The position numbers were made by a program, and so were the translations under genes. This document shows, one piece after another, positions 1 through 11,309 of a stretch of 64,000 nt of DNA. Below the pieces are notes generated by a model. It did no database searches, was not told the origin of the DNA, and saw nothing but the letters and a program-made list of their open reading frames with translations. Source of the DNA: Betaproteobacteria bacterium (GTDB lineage: Bacteria > Pseudomonadota > Gammaproteobacteria > Burkholderiales > Casimicrobiaceae); the NCBI GenBank assembly GCA_013298695.1, contig JAAFIS010000003.1:186001-250000 (forward strand), read 5' to 3'. The stretch's first letter is position 1. Each line of letters opens with the position of its first letter.

Positions 1-1957
<1,957 letters not shown>

Positions 1958-2067
1958 TTAGTAAAACAACTTAATATGCACTCTGTAATCGGTTTTAACG
2001 AATGCAACTTGTAGGAGCGTGTCCGCCGCGATGTGCTGGCGAGACTTCTACAAATACAGGACGAATC

Positions 2068-3021
2068 ATGGCCGCTTTGCCTTCATTACAACAATTGCGT
2101 TATCTGATCGCTCTTCATGAAGAGCGACATTTCGGTCGCGCCGCAGAAAAAAGTTTCATCACGCAGAGTACGCTCTCGGCAAGTTTGCGCGATCTGGAAT
2201 CGGTGTTAGACGTCACTCTTGTTGAGCGCGATCGCCGTCACGTGGCGTTCACTGCGATCGGCGAGGCGGTCGTCCAGCGAGCGCATGAACTTATCGCACA
2301 AGCCACTGACCTCACCGAACTTTGTGCATCGTCACGCAATCCGCTCACAGGTACGTTTCGCTTGGGGGTCATTCCAACCATCGCACCTTTTGCGCTTCCG
2401 AACTCACTCGCGGTCTTGCGGGCGCAATATCCCAAGTTGAAGCTCTTGCTCCGTGAGGATTTAACGTCGGTGTGTGTTGAGCGTCTCATCGCGAGTGCGC
2501 TCGATGCCGCGTTGATCGCGCTGCCTTACGAGTTGCCGCCAGCGATCGAAACGCTGCCGCTGTTTGATGACGAATTTCTATTCGTCACGGCCGACAGCAA
2601 ACTCGGTGCGGCCGCATCGCCATTACCCATTGAAAAAATTGAATCCGATTCGCTGCTCCTGCTCGAAGATGGGCACTGTCTGCGCGAGCACGCGATCGCC
2701 GCCTGCGCGCTCAAAGAATTGCCCCGGAACAGCAATCTTTCCGCTACCAGCCTCATCACGCTGACCCACATGGTGCAAAGCGGCCTTGGCAACACGCTGC
2801 TTCCCGAGCTCGCTATCGCGGGTGGCGTGCTCTCTGGCACCAGTCTCCTCGCCCGCCGCTTCACACCCCGTGGTCCCGCCCGCACCGTAGCGCTCGCGTA
2901 CAGAAAAACGTCTGCAAGAAAGCACGAAATCGCTGAGCTTGGAAAAGTGTTTGCCCAGAGCAAAGGATTCACCGGTGCGGCACGGGCGAAAACCATTCGA
3001 AAAGCGCGTACTGGAAAGTAG
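2068..3021 (+). CDS. oxyR: OxyR, peroxide-sensing LysR-type regulator
   Basis: LysR-family transcription factor of 317 aa. A winged helix-turn-helix covers about residues 5-65 (LQQLRYLIALHEERHFGRAA), followed by a periplasmic-binding-like effector domain. Two cysteines, C204 and C213 in GHCLREHAIAAC, have the same 9-residue spacing as E. coli OxyR C199/C208, whose disulfide switches the protein on; this separates it from ordinary LysR members. An in-frame upstream start at 2002 would add 22 residues absent from the family, so I start at 2068. It is divergent from katG, the classical target. The next gene, ppc, is only 42 bp away on the same strand but functionally unrelated. Confidence 0.92.
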   Translation: MAALPSLQQLRYLIALHEERHFGRAAEKSFITQSTLSASLRDLESVLDVTLVERDRRHVAFTAIGEAVVQRAHELIAQATDLTELCASSRNPLTGTFRLGVIPTIAPFALPNSLAVLRAQYPKLKLLLREDLTSVCVERLIASALDAALIALPYELPPAIETLPLFDDEFLFVTADSKLGAAASPLPIEKIESDSLLLLEDGHCLREHAIAACALKELPRNSNLSATSLITLTHMVQSGLGNTLLPELAIAGGVLSGTSLLARRFTPRGPARTVALAYRKTSARKHEIAELGKVFAQSKGFTGAARAKTIRKARTGK

Positions 3022-3063
3022 CTCGCGGAACGCGAAAACGCCGTAGTTTCAGGTAGTGCTGCT

Positions 3064-5835
3064 ATGCAGCATAATCGAACGATGAACGCTACCGCCGCTC
3101 CCTTTTCGCCCGAATCGTCGACGCCTGAAGACAAAGAGGCGCTACTGAAAGCTGACACGCGATTAGTCGGCCGCTTGCTCGGCGACATCATTCGCGAACA
3201 GCGTGGTGAGGCGACGTTTGAAACCATTGAGGCGATTCGTAAAGAGTCGGTTCGCTTGCACAAAGAAGGCGTGTCCCATCGTTCGATGGATTCGTTGCTC
3301 TCTGATCTGAGTATTGAGCAAACGCTGGATGTGGTGCGCGGTTTCACTTACTTTTCGCATCTCGCAAACATCGCCGAGGATGTGCAACAAAACCGTCGTC
3401 GCCGCTTTCACAAACGTAGTGGTTCCGCACCACAAATCGGCTCGCTCGCTGCCGCGTTTTCGCGAATGAAAGAAGCGCAGGTCTCTGGCAGTGAAATCTG
3501 GCATTGCCTTTCGCGCGCAAATGTGAGCCCGACGCTCACCGCCCATCCGACCGAGATCAAACGGCAAAGCATTCTCGATACCGAACGTGCGATTGCAAAT
3601 TCGCTTTCCACTGATGAAGATGATCGTGACGAGGCGCTGAAACGCCTAATTTTGCAAATGTGGCAAACCGCGATGCTGCGGCTGACGAAATTGCGCGTGC
3701 GCGATGAGATTGACAACGCGCTTTCCTATTTCCGCGCGAGCTTTCTCTCAGAAGTACCGCGCTTGATGCGATCCACGGTGGATGCGCTTGCGAAGCACGA
3801 CAACACGCAAGCCGAGCTGCCCGCGTTTCTGAAAGTTGGCATGTGGATCGGGGGCGACCGCGATGGCAATCCATTTGTCACGGCAGAAACGCTTGATTAC
3901 GTGATCGATACGCAAAGCGAACTCGCGCTTTCGCATTTCTTAAACGAAATTCACGCGCTCGGCGCAGAGCTTGCGATGTCGTCGCGCGTGGTGGACGTAA
4001 CACCAGCGCTGACTGACTTGGCCGAGCGTGGCATGGATGATTCGCCGTTTCGCTCGGACGAGCCGTATCGTCGTGCGCTCACAGGCATGTACGCGCGCCT
4101 TGCGCAGACGTACGAAGCGATCACCAAGCGTAAATTCTCAAGACCGGCTCGCGTGACCACAGCCCAATCTTATTCGGCAGCGAGCGAATTAGAGGATGAT
4201 CTCGAAATCATTGCAGAATCGCTTCGAAGCCATGGTTCGTTGGGCATTGCTGAACAACGATTATTGCCGTTGAAGCGTGCGGTGCAAGTATTTGGCTTCC
4301 ATCTTGCGCCGATTGATTTGCGACAAAACTCAGCGGTGCATGAGAGCGTGCTCACCGAGCTTTTCGCCGGTTGCGGCATTTGCGAAAACTACTCGGCGCT
4401 TCCCGAAACGGAAAAAGTAGCACTGCTCAGCAAAGAGTTGAACACCGCGCGGCTGTTGTCATCGCCGTATTTGAAGCTTTCCGAACTTGCGCTCTCTGAG
4501 CTCGCAATTTTCCGTCGCGCAGCGGAAGTGCATGCGCGCTTCGGTGCCGCTGCGATTCCGCGCATGATCATTTCGAAAGGCGAATCGCTCTCCGACTTGC
4601 TCGAAGTCGCGACGTTGTGCAAAGAAGTCGGCCTCGCGCGCGGCGGCGAGGTGCCGCATCTTGCGGTTGCGATTGTGCCGCTCTTTGAAACAATTGAAGA
4701 CTTGCAGAATGCGCCGCGCGTGATGACCGAAGCCTTCGCGCATCCGCTCTATCGCAAATGGATTCGCGCACAGTGCGATGCGCAAGAGATCATGTTGGGC
4801 TACAGCGATAGCAACAAAGACGGCGGCTATTTCACAGCAAACTGGTCGCTCTATCGCGCGCAACAAGCACTCGTTGATTGCTTTTCGAAACACGGCGTGC
4901 GGCTCTGTTTATTTCACGGTCGCGGCGGCAGCATCGGTCGCGGCGGCGGTCCGAGCTACGACGCAATTCGCGCACAACCTGCGGGCGCGGTCAACGGATT
5001 TTTGCGGCTCACCGAGCAGGGCGAAATTATTTCGAGCAAATATGGCGACCCTGAACTTGCGCAGCGCAATCTCGAAACGCTACTCGCTGCGGTGCTCGAA
5101 AGTACGCTACTGCCACAGCTCAACGCTGATTCGAATGAAGCAAAACGTTTTGAATCAATCGCCGAACGATTGAGTGAAAACGCGTTTACTGCGTACCGCG
5201 CACTCGTCTACGGCGACGATGGCTTTGTGACGTATTTCCGCGAAAGCACGCCGATCAAAGAGATTGCCGAGTTAAACATTGGCTCACGCCCCGCCTCGCG
5301 AAAAGCAAGTCCTGCAATCACTGATTTACGTGCGATTCCCTGGGTATTTTCTTGGGCACAGGCGCGGATCGCGCTGCCGGGTTGGTATGGCTTCGGCAGC
5401 GCGGTGGAAGCGCTGCTCAAAGCCGATCCCGCCGCGATGAACGATTTGCGTGCGATGGCGAAAACCTGGCCGTTCTTCAAAACGATCTTGTCGAACCTCG
5501 GCATGGTGCTTGCGAAAACGGATCTGAGTATTGGCGAAGCCTACGCGTCTCTGGTGTCCGACAAAATAATTCGAGAACGCATTTGGTCGCAAATCAAAAC
5601 GGAGTGGCATCGCACCAAAGACGCGTACGTTCAGATCGTAGGCGCCGAACCACTTGCCGACAACCCCACACTCGCACGCTCGATTCGCAATCGCTTCCCG
5701 TATCTCGATCCGCTCAATCACGTGCAAATTGAATTGATCCGTCGCGTGCGCGCGGGCGACGTTGAAGAACGCACCAAACGCGCGTTGCATTTGACGATTA
5801 ACGGGCTTGCGGCGGGTTTGCGAAACACGGGATAG
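3064..5835 (+). CDS. ppc: Phosphoenolpyruvate carboxylase
   Basis: Anaplerotic enzyme converting PEP and bicarbonate to oxaloacetate and phosphate. At 923 aa it has normal bacterial length. The catalytic histidine is H161 in LTAHPTE. The second signature LGYSDSNKDGGYFTANW, the glycine-rich catalytic loop FHGRGGSIGRGGGP and the conserved C-terminal end NTG are all present, so the enzyme looks complete. The start at 3064 has a weak AGG about 10 nt upstream; an alternative ATG at 3082 would shorten the protein by six residues. The gene is followed by a REP doublet and one of the GGGC/GCCC elements, then the convergent purK. Confidence 0.97.
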   Translation: MQHNRTMNATAAPFSPESSTPEDKEALLKADTRLVGRLLGDIIREQRGEATFETIEAIRKESVRLHKEGVSHRSMDSLLSDLSIEQTLDVVRGFTYFSHLANIAEDVQQNRRRRFHKRSGSAPQIGSLAAAFSRMKEAQVSGSEIWHCLSRANVSPTLTAHPTEIKRQSILDTERAIANSLSTDEDDRDEALKRLILQMWQTAMLRLTKLRVRDEIDNALSYFRASFLSEVPRLMRSTVDALAKHDNTQAELPAFLKVGMWIGGDRDGNPFVTAETLDYVIDTQSELALSHFLNEIHALGAELAMSSRVVDVTPALTDLAERGMDDSPFRSDEPYRRALTGMYARLAQTYEAITKRKFSRPARVTTAQSYSAASELEDDLEIIAESLRSHGSLGIAEQRLLPLKRAVQVFGFHLAPIDLRQNSAVHESVLTELFAGCGICENYSALPETEKVALLSKELNTARLLSSPYLKLSELALSELAIFRRAAEVHARFGAAAIPRMIISKGESLSDLLEVATLCKEVGLARGGEVPHLAVAIVPLFETIEDLQNAPRVMTEAFAHPLYRKWIRAQCDAQEIMLGYSDSNKDGGYFTANWSLYRAQQALVDCFSKHGVRLCLFHGRGGSIGRGGGPSYDAIRAQPAGAVNGFLRLTEQGEIISSKYGDPELAQRNLETLLAAVLESTLLPQLNADSNEAKRFESIAERLSENAFTAYRALVYGDDGFVTYFRESTPIKEIAELNIGSRPASRKASPAITDLRAIPWVFSWAQARIALPGWYGFGSAVEALLKADPAAMNDLRAMAKTWPFFKTILSNLGMVLAKTDLSIGEAYASLVSDKIIRERIWSQIKTEWHRTKDAYVQIVGAEPLADNPTLARSIRNRFPYLDPLNHVQIELIRRVRAGDVEERTKRALHLTINGLAAGLRNTG

Positions 5836-5837
5836 AC

Positions 5838-5951
5838 GTAGCCCGGATGCTCGCATCCGGGTTCCCGTAAAGTGACCGCGAAGCGGTCAAGTAAAGGTTT
5901 GGTTTTTAACTTCGTCAGGTTGAGGAGCCCGGATGCGAGCATCCGGGCTAC
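5838..5951. repeat. REP doublet (REPIN), family 1
   Basis: Two inverted copies of a roughly 25-bp palindromic unit lie at 5838-5862 and 5927-5951. The left copy begins with GTAG and the right ends with CTAC; each contains the hairpin CCCGGATGC/GCATCCGGG. A GTAG head followed by a hairpin, arranged as an inverted pair, is the known layout of REPINs mobilised by RAYT (TnpA-REP) transposases. A small hairpin, TGACCGC GA AGCGGTCA, lies between the copies near 5873-5889. It sits between convergent ppc and purK, a typical REPIN location. No RAYT gene is in the window. Confidence 0.85.
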
Positions 5952-5968
5952 CTAAGCTATCGCACGCA

Positions 5969-6055
5969 ATGCCCTATTATATTGGGCGAAAGTGGTCAAA
6001 AACTTGCTTCTCGCAAAATATGTAAACATTCTGTTTCGCCCAAGCAAATTGATCG
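5969..6055. repeat. 58-bp GGGC/GCCC intergenic element, copy A
   Basis: Left palindrome GCCCTATTATATTGGGC starts at 5971; the right end TTCGCCCAAGCAAATTGATC has its GCCC at 6038, 67 bp later. The inner arms TTGGGCGAAA and TTTCGCCCAA are perfect 10-base inverted repeats, and GGGC-to-GCCC spans 58 bp (5984-6041). The interior is AT-rich. It lies between convergent ppc and purK, next to the REPIN. Confidence 0.7.
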
Positions 6056-6088
6056 ATACGAGCGATTGCTGTTTCTGATTTTGAAGAT

Positions 6089-7243
6089 TTAGGTGATGCG
6101 CAACACGCGCTTCACTTCGCGCGCACTTCCGAGCGCGTCATCGAGCGTCGCTGCCACACAAGTCACATGCCCCATCTTCCGCGCGCGTCGCGGTTCGGCT
6201 TTTCCGTAGAGATGCAGATGTACGCCAGACATTGCGAGGATCTCGTTCCACGCGGGTTGCATTGAAGTCGCGGGGTCGAACCACACATCACCGAGCACAT
6301 TCACCATTACCGCAGGCTGCACGAGCGACGTGTCGCCGAGCGGCGCGCCCGCGAGGACGCGCGCTTGTTGCTCGAATTGCGAAGTGACGCAGGCTTCAAT
6401 CGTGTAGTGACCGCTGTTGTGCGGGCGCGGCGCGATTTCGTTGAGCAACAGTGCGCCTGATTTCGTCACAAAAATTTCAACGCAGAGCACGCCAACGTAA
6501 TCAAGCGCGGTGACCAGCTGTTTCGCGAGCGTTTGCGCTCGCGCACTCATGTCGGTGGCGATGCGCGCAGGCACGATGGTGAGATCAAGAATGCCATTCA
6601 CGTGCTCGTTTTCTTGCACCGGCCAGACGCAAGTCTCGCCGGTCGCGTCGCGCGCGACGAGCACCGACACTTCCATCGCGAATGGCACTAGCGCTTCGAG
6701 CACGCACGGCGTGTGCGAAAAACTGTTGAACGCGGAAAGCGCTTCCGCTCGCGAAGCGACGCGCTTTTGCCCTTTGCCATCGTAGCCGAGCGTTGCGGTT
6801 TTCAGAATACCGGGGAATAGTGAATCAGCCGCAGCGTCTAGGTCGTTCGCCGATTCGATCACTGCAAACTCGCCGACGGGTAAGCCGTTAGCCGAGAAAA
6901 AACGCTTTTCTTTACGCCGATCCTGCGCCACGCGCACCGCACTCGCGCCCGGGCGCGTGGGAATCTTTGCGGCGAGTCGCTCCAGCGACGCGGCGGGCAC
7001 GTTTTCAAATTCGGTGGTAACTGCCGCGACGCGTGCGGCGAGCGCATCAATTGCGTTCATGTCGTCGTACTGCGCAACGATCACGTCGTTCGCGGCTTGC
7101 GCCGCCGGTCCATTTGCATCAGGATCGAGTACCAGAACTTGATAGCCCATCGCTTGCGCAGCATGCACGAACATACGCCCCAACTGCCCACCGCCCAAAC
7201 AACCGAGCCACGACCCCGGTGGCAACATTCCGCTGTGCGGCAT
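6089..7243 (-). CDS. purK: N5-carboxyaminoimidazole ribonucleotide synthase
   Basis: ATP-grasp enzyme of de novo purine synthesis that carboxylates AIR with bicarbonate to N5-CAIR, the substrate of PurE. The 384 aa match the family. The N-terminal nucleotide-binding turn GCLGGGQLGRM starts near residue 14. Other family segments are LKTATLGYDGKGQ, the ATP-grasp stretch LEALVPFAMEVSVLVAR and the C-terminal NEIAPRPHNSGHYTIEAC. The start codon overlaps the purE stop as TAATG, so the two are translationally coupled. Confidence 0.96.
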   Translation of the reverse strand: MPHSGMLPPGSWLGCLGGGQLGRMFVHAAQAMGYQVLVLDPDANGPAAQAANDVIVAQYDDMNAIDALAARVAAVTTEFENVPAASLERLAAKIPTRPGASAVRVAQDRRKEKRFFSANGLPVGEFAVIESANDLDAAADSLFPGILKTATLGYDGKGQKRVASRAEALSAFNSFSHTPCVLEALVPFAMEVSVLVARDATGETCVWPVQENEHVNGILDLTIVPARIATDMSARAQTLAKQLVTALDYVGVLCVEIFVTKSGALLLNEIAPRPHNSGHYTIEACVTSQFEQQARVLAGAPLGDTSLVQPAVMVNVLGDVWFDPATSMQPAWNEILAMSGVHLHLYGKAEPRRARKMGHVTCVAATLDDALGSAREVKRVLRIT

Positions 7244-7758
7244 TACGCCTTCTCAGTCATCAGCGGCGGCACGATCATCGATCGTGCGGATGCCGTTTGT
7301 TCGTCGCGGAACGAGGCGAGCTGTTGGACTAATGATTTGTTCGAAATCCCCAGCATTGCGATTGCGAACAATCCAGCATTCGCCGCGCCCGCTTCGCCAA
7401 TCGCGAAGGTTGCCACAGGCACGCCTTTGGGCATCTGCACAATGGAGAGCAGCGAATCCTCACCACGCAGATATTTTGACGGCACCGGAACGCCGAGCAC
7501 TGGCACGATCGTTTTTGCCGCGAGCATGCCGGGCAGATGCGCGGCGCCGCCCGCGCCCGCGATGATGACTTTGATGCCGCGATCAGCCGCAGAATCCGCG
7601 TACGCGAACATGTCGTCTGGCGTTCGGTGCGCCGAAACGACCTTGGCCTCGAAGCTCACGCCAAAGCGCTCCAGAATATCGGTTGCATGTTTCATCACCT
7701 CCCAATCGGAAGATGAGCCCATTACAACGCCCACAATTGCGTGATCCCCGTTTTGCAT
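7243..7758 (-). CDS. purE: N5-CAIR mutase, class I PurE
   Basis: Catalyses the mutase step from N5-CAIR to CAIR in purine synthesis and works with PurK. The 171-aa protein shows the class I signature [13 protein letters not shown] at the N-terminus, [10 protein letters not shown], the loop [14 protein letters not shown] and PVLGVPVPS. It is first in the two-gene purEK operon and overlaps purK by one base in TAATG. The C-terminal tail ([13 protein letters not shown]) is a little extended but unremarkable. Upstream lies a 145-bp gap to the divergent transglycosylase gene. Confidence 0.96.
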   Translation of the reverse strand: MQNGDHAIVGVVMGSSSDWEVMKHATDILERFGVSFEAKVVSAHRTPDDMFAYADSAADRGIKVIIAGAGGAAHLPGMLAAKTIVPVLGVPVPSKYLRGEDSLLSIVQMPKGVPVATFAIGEAGAANAGLFAIAMLGISNKSLVQQLASFRDEQTASARSMIVPPLMTEKA

Positions 7759-7903
7759 TCCGGGATTTTAACGAGTTGTTATCGGCCGCCGATCTGAGCT
7801 GTTTTCGCAAGTCGTTGCGCTTTTGAGTCATCGCGTGCGACTTTTATCGCGTTGGAGCGAGAACCCCGAACGCAGATCGCAGCGCATCACGGAAAATAGG
7901 CAC

Positions 7904-9962
7904 ATGAAGAAATTGTCACTCGCTTCTTTTTTTCTGTCTCAATGCGTTGTGTTTGTGTCGGCTGCGTACGCCAACGATGCAGCGGTGAAAGAAGCCTCGG
8001 AAGGCTTTCGACTCGGCGAAATGAGCCGCATCAGCGCCGCTCTGCCACAAGTGCGCGGGCACGTGCTTGAGGGCTACGTTGAATATTGGGCGCTGCGATT
8101 GAATATCGATGGCGCTTCGGCGGAGATCGTTGAACGTTTTCTCGACAAGCACAAAGGCACTGCGGTCGCTGATCGCATGCGAGTCGATTGGCTGAAACAG
8201 CTCGGCAAAACCGATCGTTGGGATGAATTCGCGCGCGCTGGCGCAGGATTTGAAACGGATGATTCGGAAGTGCTCTGCTACCGCGCGACGCTTGCGGCTC
8301 GAAGTGGTGGTGCAGATCTTAGCGTTCCGAGCGGCGTGTGGGCTGAGCGGCTCACAGAGGCGTGCGCCCAAGCGTTTATGGCGCTTGCAGAAAAGAATAA
8401 ATTGTCGGCAGAGGATTCCATTTGGCGGTTGCGAACGGCGGGCGAAAACTCAACACTGCTTGCGTTAACGCGTATCGCAAATTCACTGCCCGAAAGCGCG
8501 CGGCCCAACGACGAGCAACTTCGTCGCGCATTTAGCAACCCAGATATCGCGCTCAAGCTGTCGAATGCACCGTTGACTCGAGCGCAACGCGAGGCGAGCC
8601 TTGTTGCGCTGGTGCGTCTCGCTCGAACTGACGTAGCAAAAGCGCGCACGATTTGGCAGACCGTAAAGTCGAAATTCGGCGACGACGAGCAACGGCACGC
8701 CGCCGCGATGCTTGCGTATTTCAGTGCGCGACGGCTTGAGGGCGATGAAGCGATGACGTGGTTTAAACGCGCCGGCCCCGAACAAAATCTTGCGCGCTTA
8801 TCCGACTGGCAGGCCGCTTGGATCGCTCGTGCAGCCATGCGCGAAGGGCAGTGGGGCGAATTGCTGCGCGCGATCAACGCAATGGGTGTATCGGTCAACG
8901 GCGGACAAATGGATCCCACTTGGCGCTACTGGAAAGCGCGTTCGCTCGCAGCGCTGGGCGACGGCGCAGGTGCAAACGCAATCTATGCCGAGCTCGCAAA
9001 AGAATTTCATTATCACGGGCTTCTGGCCGCAGAAGAAATCGGCGCGCCGCTACCCGCTCCTGAAGCGCTGCGCAATGGCGTAGTGAAGCCGACGCCGGAA
9101 CAGCTGGCTCGTTTCGATCAATTGCCTGCGGCAAAACGCGTGTTGAAACTCTCCGAGCTCGGGCTTCGCGCAGACGCGGCGCGGGAGTGGTATAGCGTTG
9201 TGCGAGATTTCGGCGATGCCGACTCATTGCTCGCCTCTGAGTGGATGCGACTCAAAGGCGTCTGGGACCGCTCAATCAACACCGCTGAGCGAACAAAATC
9301 GGCACACGACTTCGCGCTGCGTTTCCAAACACCGTACGCGAAGGAAATTCGCAAAGCCGCAGAGGCGGTGAACGTTGATCCTTCGCTTACGTTCGGACTC
9401 ATCCGCCAAGAATCGCGCTTCTGGGCCGAGGCGGTATCGTCGGCGGGCGCGCTCGGACTCATGCAGGTGATGCCGTCCACCGGCAAATGGATTGCCCAGC
9501 AACTCAACATTCGCGACTATCGCCCAAGTCAACTCACTGACATCAACGTGAGCACCGGTTTTGGCGCGTTCTATTTGAAAAACGCGCTGAACAATCAAGG
9601 CGGAAGCGAAGTGCTTGCCGCCGCCGCGTACAACGCAGGCGCGGGCCGCGCCCGCGCAACTCACTGACATCAACGTGAGCACCGGTTTTGGCGCGTTCTA
9701 TTTGAAAAACGCGCTGAACAATCAAGGCGGAAGCGAAGTGCTTGCCGCCGCCGCGTACAACGCAGGCGCGGGCCGCGCCCGCGCTTGGCGAGACGACACC
9801 CGCGCGCTCGAGGGTGCGATTTATACCGAATCGATCCCGTTTAATGAGACCCGCGATTACGTGAAGAAAGTGCTAGCGAACGCGGTTTGGTATGCGCATT
9901 TGGGCATGGGCGGCGAAACAAGTTTGAAGAAGCGGTTGGGCGTGATTCAGCCGAAAGGCTGA
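7904..9962 (+). pseudogene. slt: Soluble lytic murein transglycosylase, frameshifted by a 127-bp tandem duplication
   Basis: Periplasmic Slt70-like enzyme that cleaves peptidoglycan to 1,6-anhydro-muropeptides. A signal peptide (MKKLSLASFFLSQCVVFVSA) precedes a helical superhelix and a C-terminal SLT domain. Catalytic E503 lies in GLIRQESRFW, followed by GALGLMQVMPSTG and AAAYNAGAGRARAW. The stretch 9530-9656 is repeated exactly at 9657-9783. As 127 is not a multiple of three, the frame shifts and stops at 9667, giving a 587-aa product that has the catalytic Glu and the first NAGAG motif but lacks the last ~60 residues. The lost tail resumes in another frame to 9962; removing one copy restores about 643 aa. 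Loss of function, a revertible switch or an assembly error are all possible. An upstream start at 7823 lacks the signal-peptide context. Confidence 0.85.
9530..9783 (+). repeat. 127-bp perfect tandem duplication inside slt
   Basis: Copy 1 is 9530-9656 and copy 2 is 9657-9783; each starts CAACTCACTGACATCAACG and ends GGGCCGCGCCCGCG. No difference between copies is visible. There is almost no microhomology at the ends (one shared C). The unit encodes the last conserved SLT-domain motif. Confidence 0.95.
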
Positions 9963-9969
9963 ATCACTT

Positions 9970-10048
9970 CAGGACGTCGCTCGCTTCACTCGCTAGGACG
10001 TCGCGCCTAAGGTGCTAAGACGACGCGCTTCGCGCTATGACGCGAGCA
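9970..10048. repeat. AGGACG-hairpin repeat array (left half)
   Basis: About three tandem units of 22-24 bp, each AGGACGTCG or AGACGACG followed by a short hairpin and CTA. Hairpin cores are CTCGCTTCACTCG, CGCCTAAGGTG and GCGCTTCGCGC. The stem bases differ between units but pairing is kept. An inverted array follows at 10184-10242. The whole gap 9963-10249 has no gene. Confidence 0.65.
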
Positions 10049-10183
10049 GATGGCGGATGGCGCGCGCTTTTCGCCGATTGACGTGAAGCCATCGCGCGAG
10101 GCAAAAGCTTGTTTAAGACGCTAACATTCACTCAGTCTAAAGAAACTCCATTCGTTTTTTCGCTTTGCGTCCTAGCGACCAAC

Positions 10184-10242
10184 GGGAGCGTCGTCTTAGG
10201 TGCGAAGCACCGTCGTCTTAGCGCGTAAGCGCGTCGTCCTGA
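10184..10242. repeat. AGGACG-hairpin repeat array (right half, inverted)
   Basis: Read on the minus strand, units run AGGACGACG-GCGC-TTAC-GCGC-TA, then AGACGACG-GTGC-TTC-GCAC-CTA, then AGACGACG again. This is the same family as 9970-10048 in opposite orientation. It ends about 8 bp before the start codon of the next gene, so it lies in that gene's 5' untranslated region. Confidence 0.65.
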
Positions 10243-10249
10243 ACTAACA

Positions 10250-11197
10250 ATGAACATCCTCATCCTTGGCGGCAGCGGTTTTGTGGGCCGCGCTATTTGC
10301 AACAAACTAGTGTCACTCGGCCATGCCGTGACGGTGCCGACTCGAAAACGCGACAACGCTCGGTCATTGTTTATGTTGCCCACGGTCACCGTGATCGAAG
10401 CTGACATTCAAGACGACGCGGCGCTTGCGAAGCTCACCCAAGGCAAGCAAGCCGTCATCAATCTGGTCGGCATTCTCAATGAAAAAAAACGGGGCGATTT
10501 CCATCGCGCACACGTCGAACTCACACAGCGCGTGCTCGCGGCGTGCAAAGCTCAGGGCGTGAAACGTTATTTGCATATGAGCGCGTTAGGCGCCGCCGCC
10601 GATGCGCCAAGCGTTTATCTAACAACAAAATTTGCGGCGGAACAGGCGGTCGCAGCCAGTGGTCTTGCAGCGACAGTCTTCGCACCCAGCGTGATCTTCG
10701 GACGAGATGATTCGTTTTTGAATCGGTTTTCGAAATTGATTGACCTAACCCCGCCGCTTGCGCCTTTCGTGTTGCCAGGCGCGTCGGCCAAATTTCAACC
10801 CATTTTTGTTGACGACGTGGCGCACGTTTTTGTAACAGCGCTGACTGATGCAACGACCGTCGGGCAACGCTATGAATTAGTCGGTCCGCAGGTGTACTCG
10901 CTGCGTGAGCTGGTGCGCTATTTGATGACGATCAAATCGGACTCCCATCTCATTATTGGTTTGCCTGGATTTGCCACACACGCACTCGCGGCGGTAATGC
11001 AATTCATTCCGGCTAAGCCGCTAACACCCGACAACGTTCGATCAATGTCTGTCGACAACGTTAGCAACCAATCGCTACCTAAATTCGCGGGCATCCGCGC
11101 CACGTCGCTTGAGCTCATCGCGCCGACTTACATCGGGCGCGCTGCCGTCACCGACACGTTCGCAACGGCTCGAAAGCGCGCCGGAGATCGACAATAA
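10250..11197 (+). CDS. NAD(P)-binding epimerase-like protein (complex I NDUFA9 type)
   Basis: Atypical short-chain dehydrogenase/reductase of 315 aa. The dinucleotide-binding turn ILGGSGFVGRAI is at residues 4-15, followed by INLVGILNEKK and a YLTTKFAAEQAV segment with the Tyr-x-x-x-Lys pattern. It most resembles the family related to the NDUFA9 accessory subunit of complex I and to NmrA-type proteins, which bind NAD(P)H but often have no known reaction. No substrate can be assigned. The start is unambiguous, beginning directly with the Rossmann strand. The 5' leader holds the AGGACG hairpins. Confidence 0.8.
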   Translation: MNILILGGSGFVGRAICNKLVSLGHAVTVPTRKRDNARSLFMLPTVTVIEADIQDDAALAKLTQGKQAVINLVGILNEKKRGDFHRAHVELTQRVLAACKAQGVKRYLHMSALGAAADAPSVYLTTKFAAEQAVAASGLAATVFAPSVIFGRDDSFLNRFSKLIDLTPPLAPFVLPGASAKFQPIFVDDVAHVFVTALTDATTVGQRYELVGPQVYSLRELVRYLMTIKSDSHLIIGLPGFATHALAAVMQFIPAKPLTPDNVRSMSVDNVSNQSLPKFAGIRATSLELIAPTYIGRAAVTDTFATARKRAGDRQ

Positions 11198-11209
11198 GTT
11201 TGCCGACAC

Positions 11210-11296
11210 ATCTTCCATTTAGTTGGGCGTTGCGGCCTCTACGCGATCTGGTCAATAAATTATAAAAAACTTCTTATCGCCCAATGAAAACGGCGA
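11210..11296. repeat. 58-bp GGGC/GCCC intergenic element, copy B
   Basis: The right arm of the first palindrome (AGTTGGGCG) has GGGC at 11225 and the second palindrome TATCGCCCAATGAAAACGGCG ends its GCCC at 11282, a 58-bp core. The left outer arm is degenerate (TTCC in place of GCCC). The interior is AT-rich. It fills the gap between two co-directional genes and ends about 14 bp before the esterase start. Confidence 0.65.
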
Positions 11297-11309
11297 TGCA
11301 TACAGAAAG

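Noticed and set aside
2526-3347. Minus-strand open frame spanning oxyR and the start of ppc
   Set aside because: It crosses two well-supported genes, is Ser/Arg-rich as is usual for antisense frames, and shows no domain.
5969-6055. CRISPR-like reading of the paired 22-bp palindromes with about 44-bp interior
   Set aside because: Never more than two repeats occur at a locus, copies are scattered over 58 kb, interiors share features, and there are no cas genes.
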